Shown: piece by piece, positions 27,000-39,606 of the stretch
How the letters are laid out: every line of letters starts with the position of its first letter
How positions within the stretch are numbered: position 1 is the stretch's first letter
Origin: Chrysomallon squamiferum
Lineage: Eukaryota > Mollusca > Gastropoda > Neomphalida > Peltospiridae
Length of the DNA: 64,000 nucleotides
Direction: 5' to 3'
NCBI GenBank assembly: GCA_012295275.1
Contig: CM022674.1
Coordinates: 8,332,260 to 8,396,259 of the forward strand
Translations under genes and position numbers: made by a program
Notes under the pieces: model-generated
What the model was told of the DNA's origin: nothing
What the model saw: the letters and a program-made list of their open reading frames with translations, nothing else
Database searches by the model: none

Positions 27000-28085
27000 G
27001 GCCAAATGTTAATTTGAAATGTTTAGTTGAAAAATGTCCCAGTGTGATGTTACAATTGTATTACATTTTTTTTATATATCTTTTATTTTTTGGGGGAGAA
27101 GAGTGGGGGGTTTTAATAGGTTCCTTTTTTAATAATATTATTTTACTTTTTTTCACATATTTTTCATAGTTTATTTTTCTTTTAATTTAATTATTCTATT
27201 CTATTGTATTGTATTGTTGTTGTTTTTGGCTCAATTTGTCACAAATTTAAATTTATATGCTACAGTTTTAATGGCTTCTGCTGTCACATGTATGAATGTT
27301 GTTTTTTCTGCTTTTTTTTCTCTTTTTGGTTTTCGTTTGGATTTTTTTTTCTTGTTTTCTTTTTCTTCTTCTTTTTATTATTATTCTCAAAATTTTTTAT
27401 TATTTATTTCTTGTTTTTTCCTGACATGTTTTATTGATACTTTGTTGCTTTTCAAAATTAGTGTATAGGATGAAACTTTCTTCTCAGATCTTCTGGGGGT
27501 ATTTCCCTATCTCATGATAGTATGATGTGTAATATTAATTTTTATGGAAAATCCACATGCTGCCAATGAAAATCTGTGAGAACTAATAACTAGTAATTAT
27601 GGATTGACGGAAATGTATAGGCATTTAGATATACTGGGCTGATTTTATTTAGATCTGGTTTGATTGGGATATCAGCCAACATCATCCTCTTCATCATGTG
27701 CTAGACACCAGTATCAGTATATAACATCAAGTTTAAACACAATCTTGTACATAACAATTCAGAAATAATTTAAAAACTTGTTAATGAACACACAGTGTTT
27801 TTTTAATAATCAGATAATGAATAGAACAGAAATACCCATATTTGGTTTCAACTATATAATTCAAATTAGGTCTGAGATACCATTATTACAAAATAATTTT
27901 TAATTTTTTGTATTTAAAATCTTTAAATGTAACAGTACCATTTGAATGTCACTTATCAGCTGTAGCTTTCTTTTACATCTAACTCTTACAGCATACTGTT
28001 TGTAATAATATGACATACTAATATGTCAGTGTCCATTCTTATGTGTACCAGTAGTACCGTGTGTTGTCCTCCTACATCAACTGTC
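27000..28085. other. AT- and T-rich stretch, no firm exon
   Basis: T-rich tracts at 27060-27420 produce artificial hydrophobic frames. A candidate acceptor CTTTCTTCTCAG at 27476-27487, followed by 13 in-frame codons and TGA, could end the plus-strand gene, but this is weak. Confidence 0.35.
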
Positions 28086-28087
28086 AC

Positions 28088-28400
28088 AAAAACAAATATG
28101 CTCATTAAATTTACATAATAAAAACAAAAACACTCATGAAATCTACACTATATATAAACAAATATACTCGTTAAATCTATACTATCTGTAAACAAATACA
28201 CTCCTTAAAACTTCACTGTCTGTAAAGAAATATAGTCATTAAATGTACACTATCTGTAAACTAATGTAGTCATTAAATCTACTCTATCAGTAAACAAATA
28301 CACTCATTAAATCTGCACTATGTAACCAAATGCATTCCTTAGAGCTATACTGTCTGTAAATAAATAAGCTCATTAAATCTACACTGTAAACAAAACATTT
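28088..28400. repeat. Minisatellite with about 37-bp units
   Basis: About eight imperfect tandem copies of a unit built from GTAAACAAATACACTCATTAAATCTACACTATCT. The unit is AT-rich and diverged between copies. It forms the tail of the minus-strand open frame at 28287-28562, so the last third of that frame is repeat-derived. Confidence 0.85.
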
Positions 28401-28612
28401 TCCCTGTACAATATGTTTCTCACAAGACCAAAACTTATCTTCAGAATCAATGTCATATGAGACCCAGCCCCCAGCTCCAGTCTGGACACACTTTTCTTCA
28501 TCTAGGCCTTTGATTATGATGGGTACATCAGTCTCCTTTGCTTTCTTCCTAATCCCAGTCATTCAGTCTGCTTGGCCAAAGCAAAACACTTTACCTTGAA
28601 ACAAAAATACAA
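28395..28612 (-). pseudogene. Isolated exon-like fragment, unrecognised, with an in-frame TGA
   Basis: After a good minus-strand acceptor (TTTTTGTTTCAAG) the frame reads KVFCFGQAD, a TGA, then MTGIRKKAKETDVPIIIKGL and WVSYDIDSEDKFWSCEKHIV before entering the minisatellite. The reading is protein-like and uses codons unlike the surrounding repeats. The TGA stands where Trp would be one transition away. No neighbouring exon could be joined to it. It may be an exon of a decayed gene; I do not recognise the family. Confidence 0.35.
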
Positions 28613-29208
28613 AATGTTAACAAGCTAGATTCTAAACAATACAAGTTACATACACTGAAGTAATGATTCTTCAAATGTGCCCAGTCTTGTGTGAAAGAGA
28701 TAAAGCTCCTACTGAAGAGTGTGGAATCTCCTCTATTGTTGATTTAAACTGATACTATGTGATGCAGAGATCTGAGCACAAACTGTAACATCTGGAATTT
28801 ATAATTTTAAAATACATTGTATCTGGATCTCATATAATTTCTTATTTATAATTTGCCTCTACACAAATACAATTATATTTGGAAAAATATATCAGAGTAG
28901 TTTAGCTTGACATGAATTAATGTAGGATATAGGTATGAGGGAATTTTTTTTTTTTTTTCACCAGAATAATAAATACCAAATCGAGATATAATCAAAATAT
29001 TCATCTATATTTCCATTTTACTTTCCAGTTTATGTAATATACTATGAGATTACTTTTATCATAAAGAAACAATAATTTTAAATCTCCTAATATTTATGAT
29101 ATTTATGTTTATCTGATCTGCATAAACTGAAAATATCTTAGTATTAAACAAATGAAAACTGAGAGCAAAGTTTAAAAGATATTAATATTACTATTAGTAG
29201 GTATTCAA

Positions 29209-29244
<36 letters not shown>

Positions 29245-30380
29245 CAGAAAGTGAGCATCATGTTCAAATAATTTTTTTTCTATTCAATGATACCAATAAT
29301 ATTTTTATATTTTTTTTAATTCAAATAAAAACCTGCCAATTTTGCCATTTGGGTTTTCTTTTATGTTGGAGTGTACATCTTTTATTTCTTTTTTTATAAA
29401 AAAAACAGACAAAAAAAAACACCTCTGTTTATATATAACTGCCCCACACTTTAAAGGCTATTTTACAAATTAATTTTCAAACTCTGTGGTAATAAGTTTA
29501 ATAAGGGAATGACTACTTTGTTACAAAAAGTGTTGGCTGATGTCTGGATAGAACACAAAATAATTTCGTAAACAGATATTTCCTTCACAGACTATAAACA
29601 CCTGGTTCTGTAACAAAATATTTAATAAACTGCTGATCGTCAAAATTTTCAAAATATAAAAATCTATTGTGTTAAATCCATTTGAATTAACCAGGATTGG
29701 ATCTAATGTGCTTGCCGCCCATAGACTAAAGAAATTTTACCGGCCGCTCCTCAAGGCTCAAGTCCCCCTCACCCTTCCCACTTAGTTTATATAATACGAA
29801 TATAACTTATGATCGAGTTGAAAACAAAAACATGGTTTTACATTTATTTATAAATCAAATGTGAATATACTAATTAATGTAACAATCTGCCGCCGTAGGC
29901 ACTAGCCTAGAAAGCCTATATGGGAAATCCGGCCATGGAATTAACACAATCTGACGATGAACAATCCTAATACAAAACGTTCTAAACCTACATTATAAAA
30001 CACTGTATATACAATACAAAGTTGTGTCAGTAAAAATAATGTGAAAAAAATATATATATAAACGTCTGTTATTTAAAAATACCTTTGTTACTAATTAACA
30101 TTGTGTGATGCTACCATCCAAAAATCTGCATTCAGCAGCTTTAATCCAAGTTTAAAAGTTCTCTCCGGTGAAATTGGTTCTCACTGTCTTGAAAACCTGC
30201 CACACAAACATTTATAAACTATTCTCTTTTTTCTTTTTTTTTTTTTATTTTATTTTATTTTATTTTTTTTTTTTTTTTTTTTTTTTTTTCATTATTAAAA
30301 CACAAGCATTTACAAAGTATTGATCATTTTTTAATCATTAAAATTTAATTATTTTGTTATGTCCAGCAAACATTAATTAT
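28613..30380. other. Gene-free stretch with poly-T tracts and an old repeat at about 29700-29936
   Basis: Poly-T runs at about 29209-29240 and 30225-30290. The segment 29700-29936 has GC-rich edges (CTTGCCGCCCATAGAC on the left, CTGCCGCCGTAGGCACTAGC on the right) around an AT-rich core, resembling a decayed transposon fragment of unassigned family. No gene supported. Confidence 0.4.
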
Positions 30381-30394
30381 TCATAACTAATATC

Positions 30395-30870
30395 TTGGTT
30401 GCGGCATTGAGTTATCATTTAACCTTCTGCACAGGTTTTCATAAGTATTTTCCGCGGGAAGCGAAGGGGCAGTCAAATCACGCGTTATGTCATATTCTTC
30501 CGCCGATTAAACTCCGTAAAGCTGGAATTTTTCTTGTGATCTTTTACACTATTCGTATCAAATTTTTCATCAAGTCTTTTTTTTGTATGCATCCCAAAGC
30601 TGTATATTTTCATCAACTACATCAATAATTCCGATTTTACCCGAAATACTTGACTCGACAAACGTGCTACGATTTTCAATTCACTCATACAGGTGGCGCG
30701 CGCGAACGAATCACAGCTAACAGTTTGTTAAACTGAAAGGTATTTATGGGGATTTTTTAATCTTTTGTTTAATTCAGCAGTTCTCATTACCATTGGATCC
30801 AAATCGGGGACGTACTCGTGTCCAAATGTTTTTACAGCAACAACAAGGCAGCCAGAAATTACCAGCAGCG
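30395..30870. promoter_or_regulatory. CpG-richer patch, candidate promoter or 5' exon region
   Basis: CpG is much more frequent here than in the flanks (for example TTCCGCGGGAAGCG, GGTGGCGCGCGCGAACG and CGGGGACGTACTCG). A minus-strand reading starts MSELKIVARLSSQVFR at about 30694, with GTAAAA directly after CGG as a possible donor, and the downstream minus strand stays open with one TAG. I cannot join this into a gene. Regulatory or first-exon character is inference from CpG content. Confidence 0.25.
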
Positions 30871-31197
30871 CATCAAACTATCTGCAGAAAAGGGATAAAA
30901 CAACTAGTTAAAATATAATACAATTCATTTTACTTATATTCTCAGATTTTTCAATCTAACATAATTCTTTAACAAAGTCTCTGACATGAATGAGTAATAT
31001 TAATCCACAATGTTTTTTTTTGTTTGTTTTTTTTAAATTCAGAATCCTGAAGATTATGTTGTACTGCTTGCTCACGATAATGCGGCATATACGTGTTTGC
31101 GGTTTAGCACGCGCAAGGTCATATGGTGGCTCGTTTATTAACAGAAATGTGATGACAGACAACACGTTTTGCCGGTGAATGATTTTGAAGAAATATA

Positions 31198-31835
31198 GGT
31201 ATCGCTAGTGTTTTAATACACCTACAACAACAGACATTATGTGAATGTCTGACAACAATACGGTTATCACTTGTATTTTAAGACTACAACAACAGCAGAC
31301 GTCAATGTCTGACAATGATGAATATGGGCATCACTAGTGTTTAACCAGTACAACAACAGTAGACATGTAGTCAGTATCGGACAACAGTATGGGTATCACT
31401 AGTTTTTTAAACACTACAACAGTAGTAGACATGTCAATGTCTGACAAGAATATGTTTTACCACTACAACAGCAGACGTGGTCAATGTCTGACAATAATAT
31501 GGGTATCACTAGTGTTTTAACCACAATGACAACAGAAGACATTAGTCGGAGTCTGTCAACAATATGGTATTGCTAGTGCTTTACCACTTCAACAATAGTG
31601 GACATGTCAAGGTCTAACAATATGGGTATTGCAAGTGCTTTACCACTACAACAACAGCAGACATGTAGTCCGTGTCTGACAGAATATGGGTATCCCTAGT
31701 GTTTAACCACTACAACGAGCAGACATTAGTCGGAAGTCTGACAACAATATGGGTATCACTAGTGCTTTACCACTTCAACAACAGCAGACAAGTAGTTAGT
31801 GTCTGACAGTGATTAAAACGGCTACCACAAGTGCT
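31198..31835. repeat. Minisatellite with about 62-bp units
   Basis: About ten imperfect copies of a unit containing TGTCTGACAACAATATGGGT, then ATCACTAGTGTTTTAACCAC, then TACAACAACAGCAGACATG. Units vary by small indels. No coding frame persists across units. Confidence 0.88.
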
Positions 31836-34800
31836 GACCATTAGAAGAAGACAATAAGGTCTGACAAAAAGTATTGAAACCTGATGAAATCTATAATAAC
31901 CGAAGAAGACTTCTGAAACAGTCTGCTCTTTGCTTCATGGAGTGCCACATTGATGAAACTCTTTAAGACAATTTTTGAAAAGTGACGTCTGTTACATTTA
32001 CATTGAAATAATCATATATTGTAAGTACTATTACAATGTAATTCATAATCGGTACATTTTTTTTTTTTTTTTTTAGGTCTGTATTTTCTTCTTTCTTTCA
32101 CACTGTAAAATGCTTTGAGTCTGCACACTGGAGGAAAAGGCACACCTGTTGCCAGTGCTGAAGATAACTGCAAAGTGGAGTTTACAGCAATTTCATTTTT
32201 GACCACATGAATCAAAGATGATTTTGACGTAGGCTTAAATGACATAGAGCAGGGTATTACATAAGTTTGATACTTTAAACTGGTTATTCTACTGTTTGAC
32301 CTTGCTAGAACAGTTAATATACATCTAATAAAAATGAATTCATTGCAGTGGCAGATCAAGTGGGGGCTAGTCACTCTTTCCTGAAAATTATTTTTTTTTA
32401 ATGTTCATTCCAAACAAAGTTTGTATGACAGAATTTTATTCACAAAAGGCTGTTTAGAAACTATGGAAATCTATGAAGAGGCCACTTAAACAGATAATAT
32501 ACATTGGTAAATAAACCATTGTCCATCTATAATCAAAACTTGTGTGAACATGAAGAGGCTATGTTCATTACATACACAGGTAATCAGGTATCTCAGTAGG
32601 TGAGTTATTTCAACCAACTGGGAATTCGACCAGTCAGGATGATAGCCTGAGATCAGTCTGCATTCTGACACACTGACTTGTCAGACAGATGAAAAACGGT
32701 GAACATACACAAACAACAGACAGGGATACAAGGTTACAATTAAAAAATAATTTTTTTTTTTTTTATACTTGTTAAAAAAAAAAATAATAATAATATCCAT
32801 TCATGTTTTTGGAAATAAATTTAAAATAAAGTATCTTTAATTTTGGGACATTCAAAGTTTTTAACTTAAAAGCTGAATTATTATTCTGTATATGTGGGAA
32901 TGGTTTAAATTATCACCAAAATTTATATTTAAAAAAGAAATAAATGTTCAAAACTGAAAAGTAATTTTGGTACTAATGTTTCCCATATGGAACAGTATGA
33001 ATTTTAAGCCTTTTTTATTAATCTTTTTAATTTTAATTTGAACATATAATTTAAAAAATGATCATATATTTTAAAACTGTAGCAAAAAAAAAAAAAAAAA
33101 ATGTTAAAAGATTTGCGATTAAAACGACATTTATAACAAATATGTGAACTTTTAATATAGTAATACACATATTTAACAAATGTTACATGTAAGACAATTG
33201 CTATGAAGTCCATTATTTTAAAACTATTTAATTCATTAATTCTGTGTTTGTGTTTATGTAACCTGGAGGTATTGTTAATATACCACTGTACATTTTACAT
33301 GTTTATTATATATAAGACAAATAATGCAGTCCAAAAAAAAAAAATATATATATATTATCCAGCTAAAAATATCTACACTATTTAAACAGTATTTTTCAAC
33401 TATGGTAATCAGATTAAGATAAAAGCAATTGATGTCCAAAACTATATTTTATATACTGAATTTTTGAAATTATTTTAATAAAAGGATTTTTTTTCTTTAA
33501 AGCCATTTTATTTCTTCATGCATGTATTTGCTTGTTTTTATTTGGGTTTACTTGTTTGATATTAACAGTTGTAACTGATTTGCTAGGACATTTTACTGCA
33601 AACGGAACACCAAAAACCATGTGGGACTAAATAGCTGCATTTGAAACAAAAAAAGTTTAAAAAGTACTAACTGTTTAAAAGAGAACTGGCACAGATTTAC
33701 AAATTAAGTTTTAGTATTTTGTCAACTGTACATTTACTGACAGTTTTCCATCAGATCAGTAATTTTATATCTTTTTAGGATTTCCAGAGATTAAAAACCA
33801 TGACTCCACATATTCATATAAGAAAATCAAGTCTGATTCTGAGGTCTCAAAATAATAGTAAACAAGAAGTAAAACTCCTACAACATAACTAATGTAACAA
33901 TACAAATATAAAAATTACTGTTCTAATAAAAAATATATTTGTTCACTTACAGAGACCATAATGAAATGTATCGGAGAATTCAAGTCACAAGTTTTGATAA
34001 TGTCTCTTTTTTTCCACATTTCATTTGTGCATTCTCTGTCTAAATGCATTCTTTTTTGTTGATGGCTTTTAAATGACTGTCTTCAATCTGCAGAATAATT
34101 AGCCAAAGAAAAACAGTCTTATTGTAAGTATAACTGATTATTATTAAGAAATTACAACAAATAATTATAAAATTAAAATATAAATAAATTAAAAGCATTT
34201 TTAAATATTACTTAATTTATTCTATTACCCTGTAATTATTAATTATATTTATTATTATATTTTATAATAATGTTAACCATATTATCATAGTTTAATTTGA
34301 AAAAAATATAAAAATCATATAACTTTATCACAACAGAGCCTGTGCAGTATTAAACCTCCATTTCCAGAAAATGTTGAAAACAGAAGCTTTCATCAGTCAA
34401 TTCTTCATTTTGCAGTTCAGAAGTGGTTTTTCATTTCTGCATAACGGCTAAAAGCATAAATCAGTTATAAATAGTCCATTTGTAGTAAATAAATACAGCT
34501 TGAAATGTTTTCAGCTATACATGTAAAGTTTAAACCTAAATTATACTGAACACCACAAAGTGCCAAAACTAGATTATAATTACATTATGAAAATCTTTAG
34601 AATGATGAACTGGTATTTTAAGATTCAGTATCATTCACTAGTAAATTTTTCTAAACTCAGTAATTACTTAGATTAAAATAAAAATCAGAAAAACTGAAGA
34701 TAAAATAAAAATACAAAATGGCCAATTACTTGAAATTTAGACAATATTTCAAAATTTAAAAAACAGCTGTTCATTTTGTAATATTGAAAAAAAAAAAAAC

Positions 34801-35742
34801 AATTAATACTGAAAAGGGAGAAGATCTAAAATAATAATATAATATGCTAAACAATCTTTCTGAATTATAAAGAATTAAACATTTTTTTTAGGAATTCCTG
34901 TTGACAAAAAATAAAAAGTGATTATTAGCAAAGTACAAAATGTAATTAATTATAATGAATGGATAGTATATTTACCCACAGTTGTGAATGTTTTCATATT
35001 TTTCAGCTCATAGAACATTTTTTTTTTTTTTTTTTTGTTACATTTAACTTTGTTAAAATTGATGGTCTAGTAAAACGGTCTTGTCAGTTCAGCTGAAACT
35101 TGGAAAATGAACAATGACACAAAGTGACAAACAGCTCACCCTGCCAAGACAAAAGCCAGGTCTCTATGGTGATTTAATTGTGCAGCTTCTCTAATTACAT
35201 TTCAAACTGAATCAAACAACTGCCTATTGTGTTAACCTTTTCTACCATCCAATCAAAAGTTCTGAACATTGATATCAATTCAGCTGCATCCATAAACTGA
35301 TTATTATAAATATAAAATAAAAAAAGTTATTTTTTTTAATTATTATTATGTGTCACTGAGTCAGTGTTTGTTGAACTTTTGACATGACTCAATAAATTCC
35401 AAATTATTAGTATAGTTGAAAAATTCATATATCGCCTTGGTTACCAAATGCTAACTATACTAATAATAATAAATGAAAAATTACATATTTACCCATTTAA
35501 GTTCATTCAGTTCTAAGCCGTCAGTAGTTTTTGCCATTTTTATAAAAACTGCTGTCTGATACTCCTCTATTAGCATTAAAGTAATTCATTGCAGATGCAG
35601 TAAAAATAATCACAAGTCTGGAATTCTGGAAGTGATTTGTCATTCTTGATAATATTGTACTTTAATTACGGCCACTGAAATAACAGTAAAATGTTATTTT
35701 TATCATTCATTTGAGATTCTTTCTTTCATTTTTTTATTTTAA

Positions 35743-35786
<44 letters not shown>

Positions 35787-36285
35787 ATGGGAATTTTAAT
35801 AATAATAATAATTTAATCAATATTTATGTGCAGTCTGAAATGTCAAAACTGACGATAATTCAAAGAATTGTTAATATCTAAACATCTGTTAATTTTAATA
35901 ACCATTTTATTTATTTTTTACTATTTTAATTTTATGTTATGTTATTTTATTTTTAAATCCAATTCTTTCATATACATATGTCAGTTAACAATACATAATG
36001 TATAACAATCTAAAAACAATGATTTTTTTGGGGGGGGAATTATCAAGTCACTTCAACAGACTGAATACTCCCATGCCCCTGATCCAAGTATCATATACAT
36101 ACAGTCTATGTTCTAAAATCTGCGGTAAACTCTGGTTCTGGAATTCTGTCATCACTAATGTTTACATCTGTAAAGTGTTGGTAAAATGTTTCTAATGGCA
36201 GCTGTTTCAAATCGCGTTGTCGTGTTTTTACAGTTTCAAAGAAGTTCGTGTGTCATGATTATTTGCCAAGATCTATACATTTTAT
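31836..36285. other. Long stretch without a supported gene
   Basis: AT-rich sequence with poly-T/poly-A tracts (32056-32074, 35019-35036) and a (TTA)n run at 35746-35785. A minus-strand frame of about 120 codons at 32012-32374 ends in a poly-Lys reading of a poly-A tract, so it may be the 3' end of a retroposed sequence, but I cannot name it. The segment 32580-32640 belongs to a dispersed repeat listed separately. Confidence 0.4.
32580..32640 (-). repeat. Dispersed repeat copy (pair with 63047-63120)
   Basis: On the minus strand this reads TGGTCGAATTCCCAGTTGGT, and further on ACCTGATTA. The plus strand at about 63051-63113 reads TGGTCAAATTCCCAGTTGGT and then ACCTGATTA. The 20-bp core differs at one position. 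This indicates two copies of an interspersed element of unassigned family. Confidence 0.55.
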
Positions 36286-36293
36286 CTGTAGAC

Positions 36294-37232
36294 CAGTGAT
36301 TCCCAACGTGGGGCCTACGCCCCACTGGGTGGCAATATGAAAAATATAATAATATCAACATTTTTATTGTGTTATTCATAGACAGAATTTAGTTTCCAAA
36401 AAGGTTTCCCCTGTTCTAAACGAGACATTGAATGCAGTTATAAAATGCATCAACACTATAAAATCTAATGCCAAATGTGAGTGTCTTTTCAAACAATTTT
36501 GCAAGGATCAAAATGCAGATTATGTAAGATTATTACTTCATACTGATGTAAGGTGGTTATCAAAGGGGAATTGCCTGAAAAGATTCATGGAATTATTTGA
36601 TATTCTTAGTGAGTTCTTGGATGACAAACCTTATATGACTCTGTTACTGACAGTTGATGGTAAAGCACTTGTCAGTTATTTAGCAGATATATTTGAAAAA
36701 CTCAGTGTCTTAAATAAGGAGCTCCAAGGAACAAATATGACTCTTGTTAATTCAAAGGCCAAGATATTTGGCTTTTTATCATTTCTGGAATTATCCCAAG
36801 AAAATATCCAAATACAAGTACTGTTACCATTCCATCGTCATACTTAGTGGAATGTGAATTTAGTGCTGTATGACTTATTACTGAAGAAAAGAAACCGACT
36901 GGATATCACTAAACGAGGCAACTTGAGATTGAAATTAACCAAATTTCTGCCTCAGATAAAATCTCTCTGCAGCAGACATCAGACTCGAGGGTCTCATTAA
37001 TTGATTGTAATTGAATTTATTTAATCTGCTGGTAGATATGTTATACAAATTATAAAATGGATTATATTTGATTAAATTTGAATGTTATACTTCTTCAAAA
37101 CTGATATTGTTATATCATACTAAACAATTATCTGATATTGTTGTATCATACTAAACAATTAACGGGTGGGGGACATGAAGAAATTTGTGATAAAAAAGTG
37201 GGGCATGGTACTAAAATGGTTGGGAACCACTG
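36294..37232 (+). mobile_element. hAT-superfamily element, 939 bp, with perfect 8-bp target duplication
   Basis: The ends CAGTGATTCCCAACG and, reverse-complemented, CAGTGGTTCCCAACC match at 13 of 15 bases. They are flanked by identical CTGTAGAC copies at 36286-36293 and 37233-37240, the 8-bp duplication expected for hAT. The inside holds a truncated transposase on the plus strand. The element lies in the gap between two genes. Confidence 0.96.
36428..37000 (+). pseudogene. Truncated hAT transposase (ZBED5/SCAND3-like)
   Basis: The frame 36428-36847 encodes a block with LLLHTDVRWLSKGNCLKRFM, typical of the catalytic core region of domesticated and active hAT transposases of the ZBED/SCAND3-like group. 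A frameshift near 36835 leads to SSYLVECEFSAV, and another near 36870 to YDLLLKKRNRLDITKRGNLR and on to a stop (TAA at about 36998-37000), which matches the C-terminal dimerisation region. The N-terminal zinc finger and most of the core are missing. Non-functional as read. Confidence 0.88.
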
Positions 37233-37895
37233 CTGTAGACTAATTAAGTTTTCTTAAATGTTTTACATTTTTGTTCTGTTTACAGGACTTTGGAAGTCGT
37301 TGTTTGTAAACCATTGTTTTCCTATTTTTGTAAGCTGTTCAGCCCTCCGTGGTTTTTATACTGAGTGCACTACATTGATGACCAAACCATGTTTTATAAT
37401 ATTTATAATACTAACTTGACAGGATATGGATGGTAACAAAATATTCTCTGAAATGGAGAATCCATGTCGTATGAAAAACTTTGTGAGCCATGCCGATAAG
37501 ATCAAATAAGAATCTGAAGGTGAAATGAGAGACATATCAACATGGGCAACAGACACTGAGATCTTCGACACCTTGTTGTTATTCAGAAAAGTTGTTCAAA
37601 TATGATTGCTAGCTCTGTGTTGTATCTACCGTGCTTAACACAGAATCTGGTATATATTTGACAAACTAACTGACAGGAACACTTTAACCGGGTCAACTAA
37701 TAAAGGTCTTAAACCCACTGTCTTAGGTTCCAGTTTGAATAAAGCTTTTGATAAACATGTATCATGTGACTTGTGTTGTATTTTACTATTATATATACAC
37801 GCACACACATACAAACACACACACTTCAAATGAACAAGTTTTCAAAATAATTGTTAAAAACCACAGGATTATTCATTACAACACAGCGCATAATA

Positions 37896-39552
37896 TCATT
37901 GTAAATATATAGGAGGAGTGTTTGGGGGTGGAACACAATGAATTCGGACAGGCCAGGGAATTGTTTCGGGCTGCACCGGATACGTTTTCAAATCCTTATC
38001 GGCGGTTTCAACACAGATTTCTTGCGAATTAACTGAAACGGCTTAATATCTCTTGAATATACAGCTGGAGCTATGATTAAATCAGTAGTTGAGCATAGCA
38101 TCTCACAAATGCATTGATGAAGAAAGAAACAACAGTGACTCCGACTCTAATCACTATATATATAATAATAAATCATAAATGTTTTATTTATTTATTCATT
38201 TATTTATGTATTTATTTATTTATTATTTCAATTATTTTTTATTATCTGGATACTTATTCATTATAATTTATATCATAATATAATCAAAAAAAAAAAAAAA
38301 AAACCATTTAGAAATTTATTTTGATGTTCAGTTATAGTGGGATAACAGATTTAAATAGTTTCGAATTCAAAATTATAATCGGCACTTCATTATAAAACGA
38401 CATCACAAACTGGAAAGAAACCTATTTGTTTGGTCATTTTAGTTAATTCTGTATAACTTTTGAGGAAAAAATGGATCGGAAATAAATAGGTTAAACTAAA
38501 TGATAAACTACGCTCAATTCCTGTCAGCACTAAATTCCTTTAGCTGATGAATGAAAACATTAACATTTGATCGGGTAGGGGGAGAGAGAGAGAGAGAGAT
38601 TAAAAAGCCAATAAATTAACAACCGAAAAACAAGTGGTTCTTAATGTCGATTAATGTTACATTTACTTAAAGATTAAGCATTAAAGACAGATATGTTTGT
38701 TACGCACTATGGACAATTTTGACAATTGAGTTACATTGCAATTGCTATTTGGATGGTGCATGCAGCCGAATTGTATGACAAAAACGTAACAAACCTTTCA
38801 CTGCCTTAGAAGATGAAAACTCTGAAAGTGCCAGGTGTTTGAGATCTTCCAGATACGGTTGAGTTGCTCCAAACACGACGGTTGCCAGTGCATCTTTTGG
38901 TACAAATTATAATTACTCCGTTAACATTGGCTCTCAAGTTTTATTCATTTATCACTATAAGGAAACTGAGAATGAGGTTTGTTACTTAACTTACACTATT
39001 TTAAGTATTTATAATAACAGAATACGTCATTATTTCCTTTTTGTTGCAATATAGATACATTAACAAAAAAGTAAGTAAAAGAATAAGAAAATATAAGAAG
39101 AACTAAATAAAAGAAAAAAGAAAAAGATGTGGAAAGTTTGAAAAAAATTTGATTTCTTCATCGTTAAGTTTACTGTATTTTGAAAACTAAAAACACTGAG
39201 TCACTGACATCTAGTATTATAATGCTAAAGTAACAACATACTCTATCCAGTGCATAATTATTATTTTATTTTTTTTTCATTTATTTAGTTTAGATTCATT
39301 ATTTGTTTTGTTTGATGGTGTAATATGTTTTTATAACAACATGCTTGCATTTTATTCAGTTTATTTATTTATTTATTTATTATTATTACTATTATCATCA
39401 TCATTATTGTTAATATGATTAGTATTTCTGTAATCAATGATATTAATTGTTAACAGTTTAAGACATATTTTATTGTTACTAACAAACATTGTATATTATT
39501 CATACTGAAATTTCTTATCTAGATTTATTATTACTTTTAATGATTATCACTG

Positions 39553-39606
<54 letters not shown>

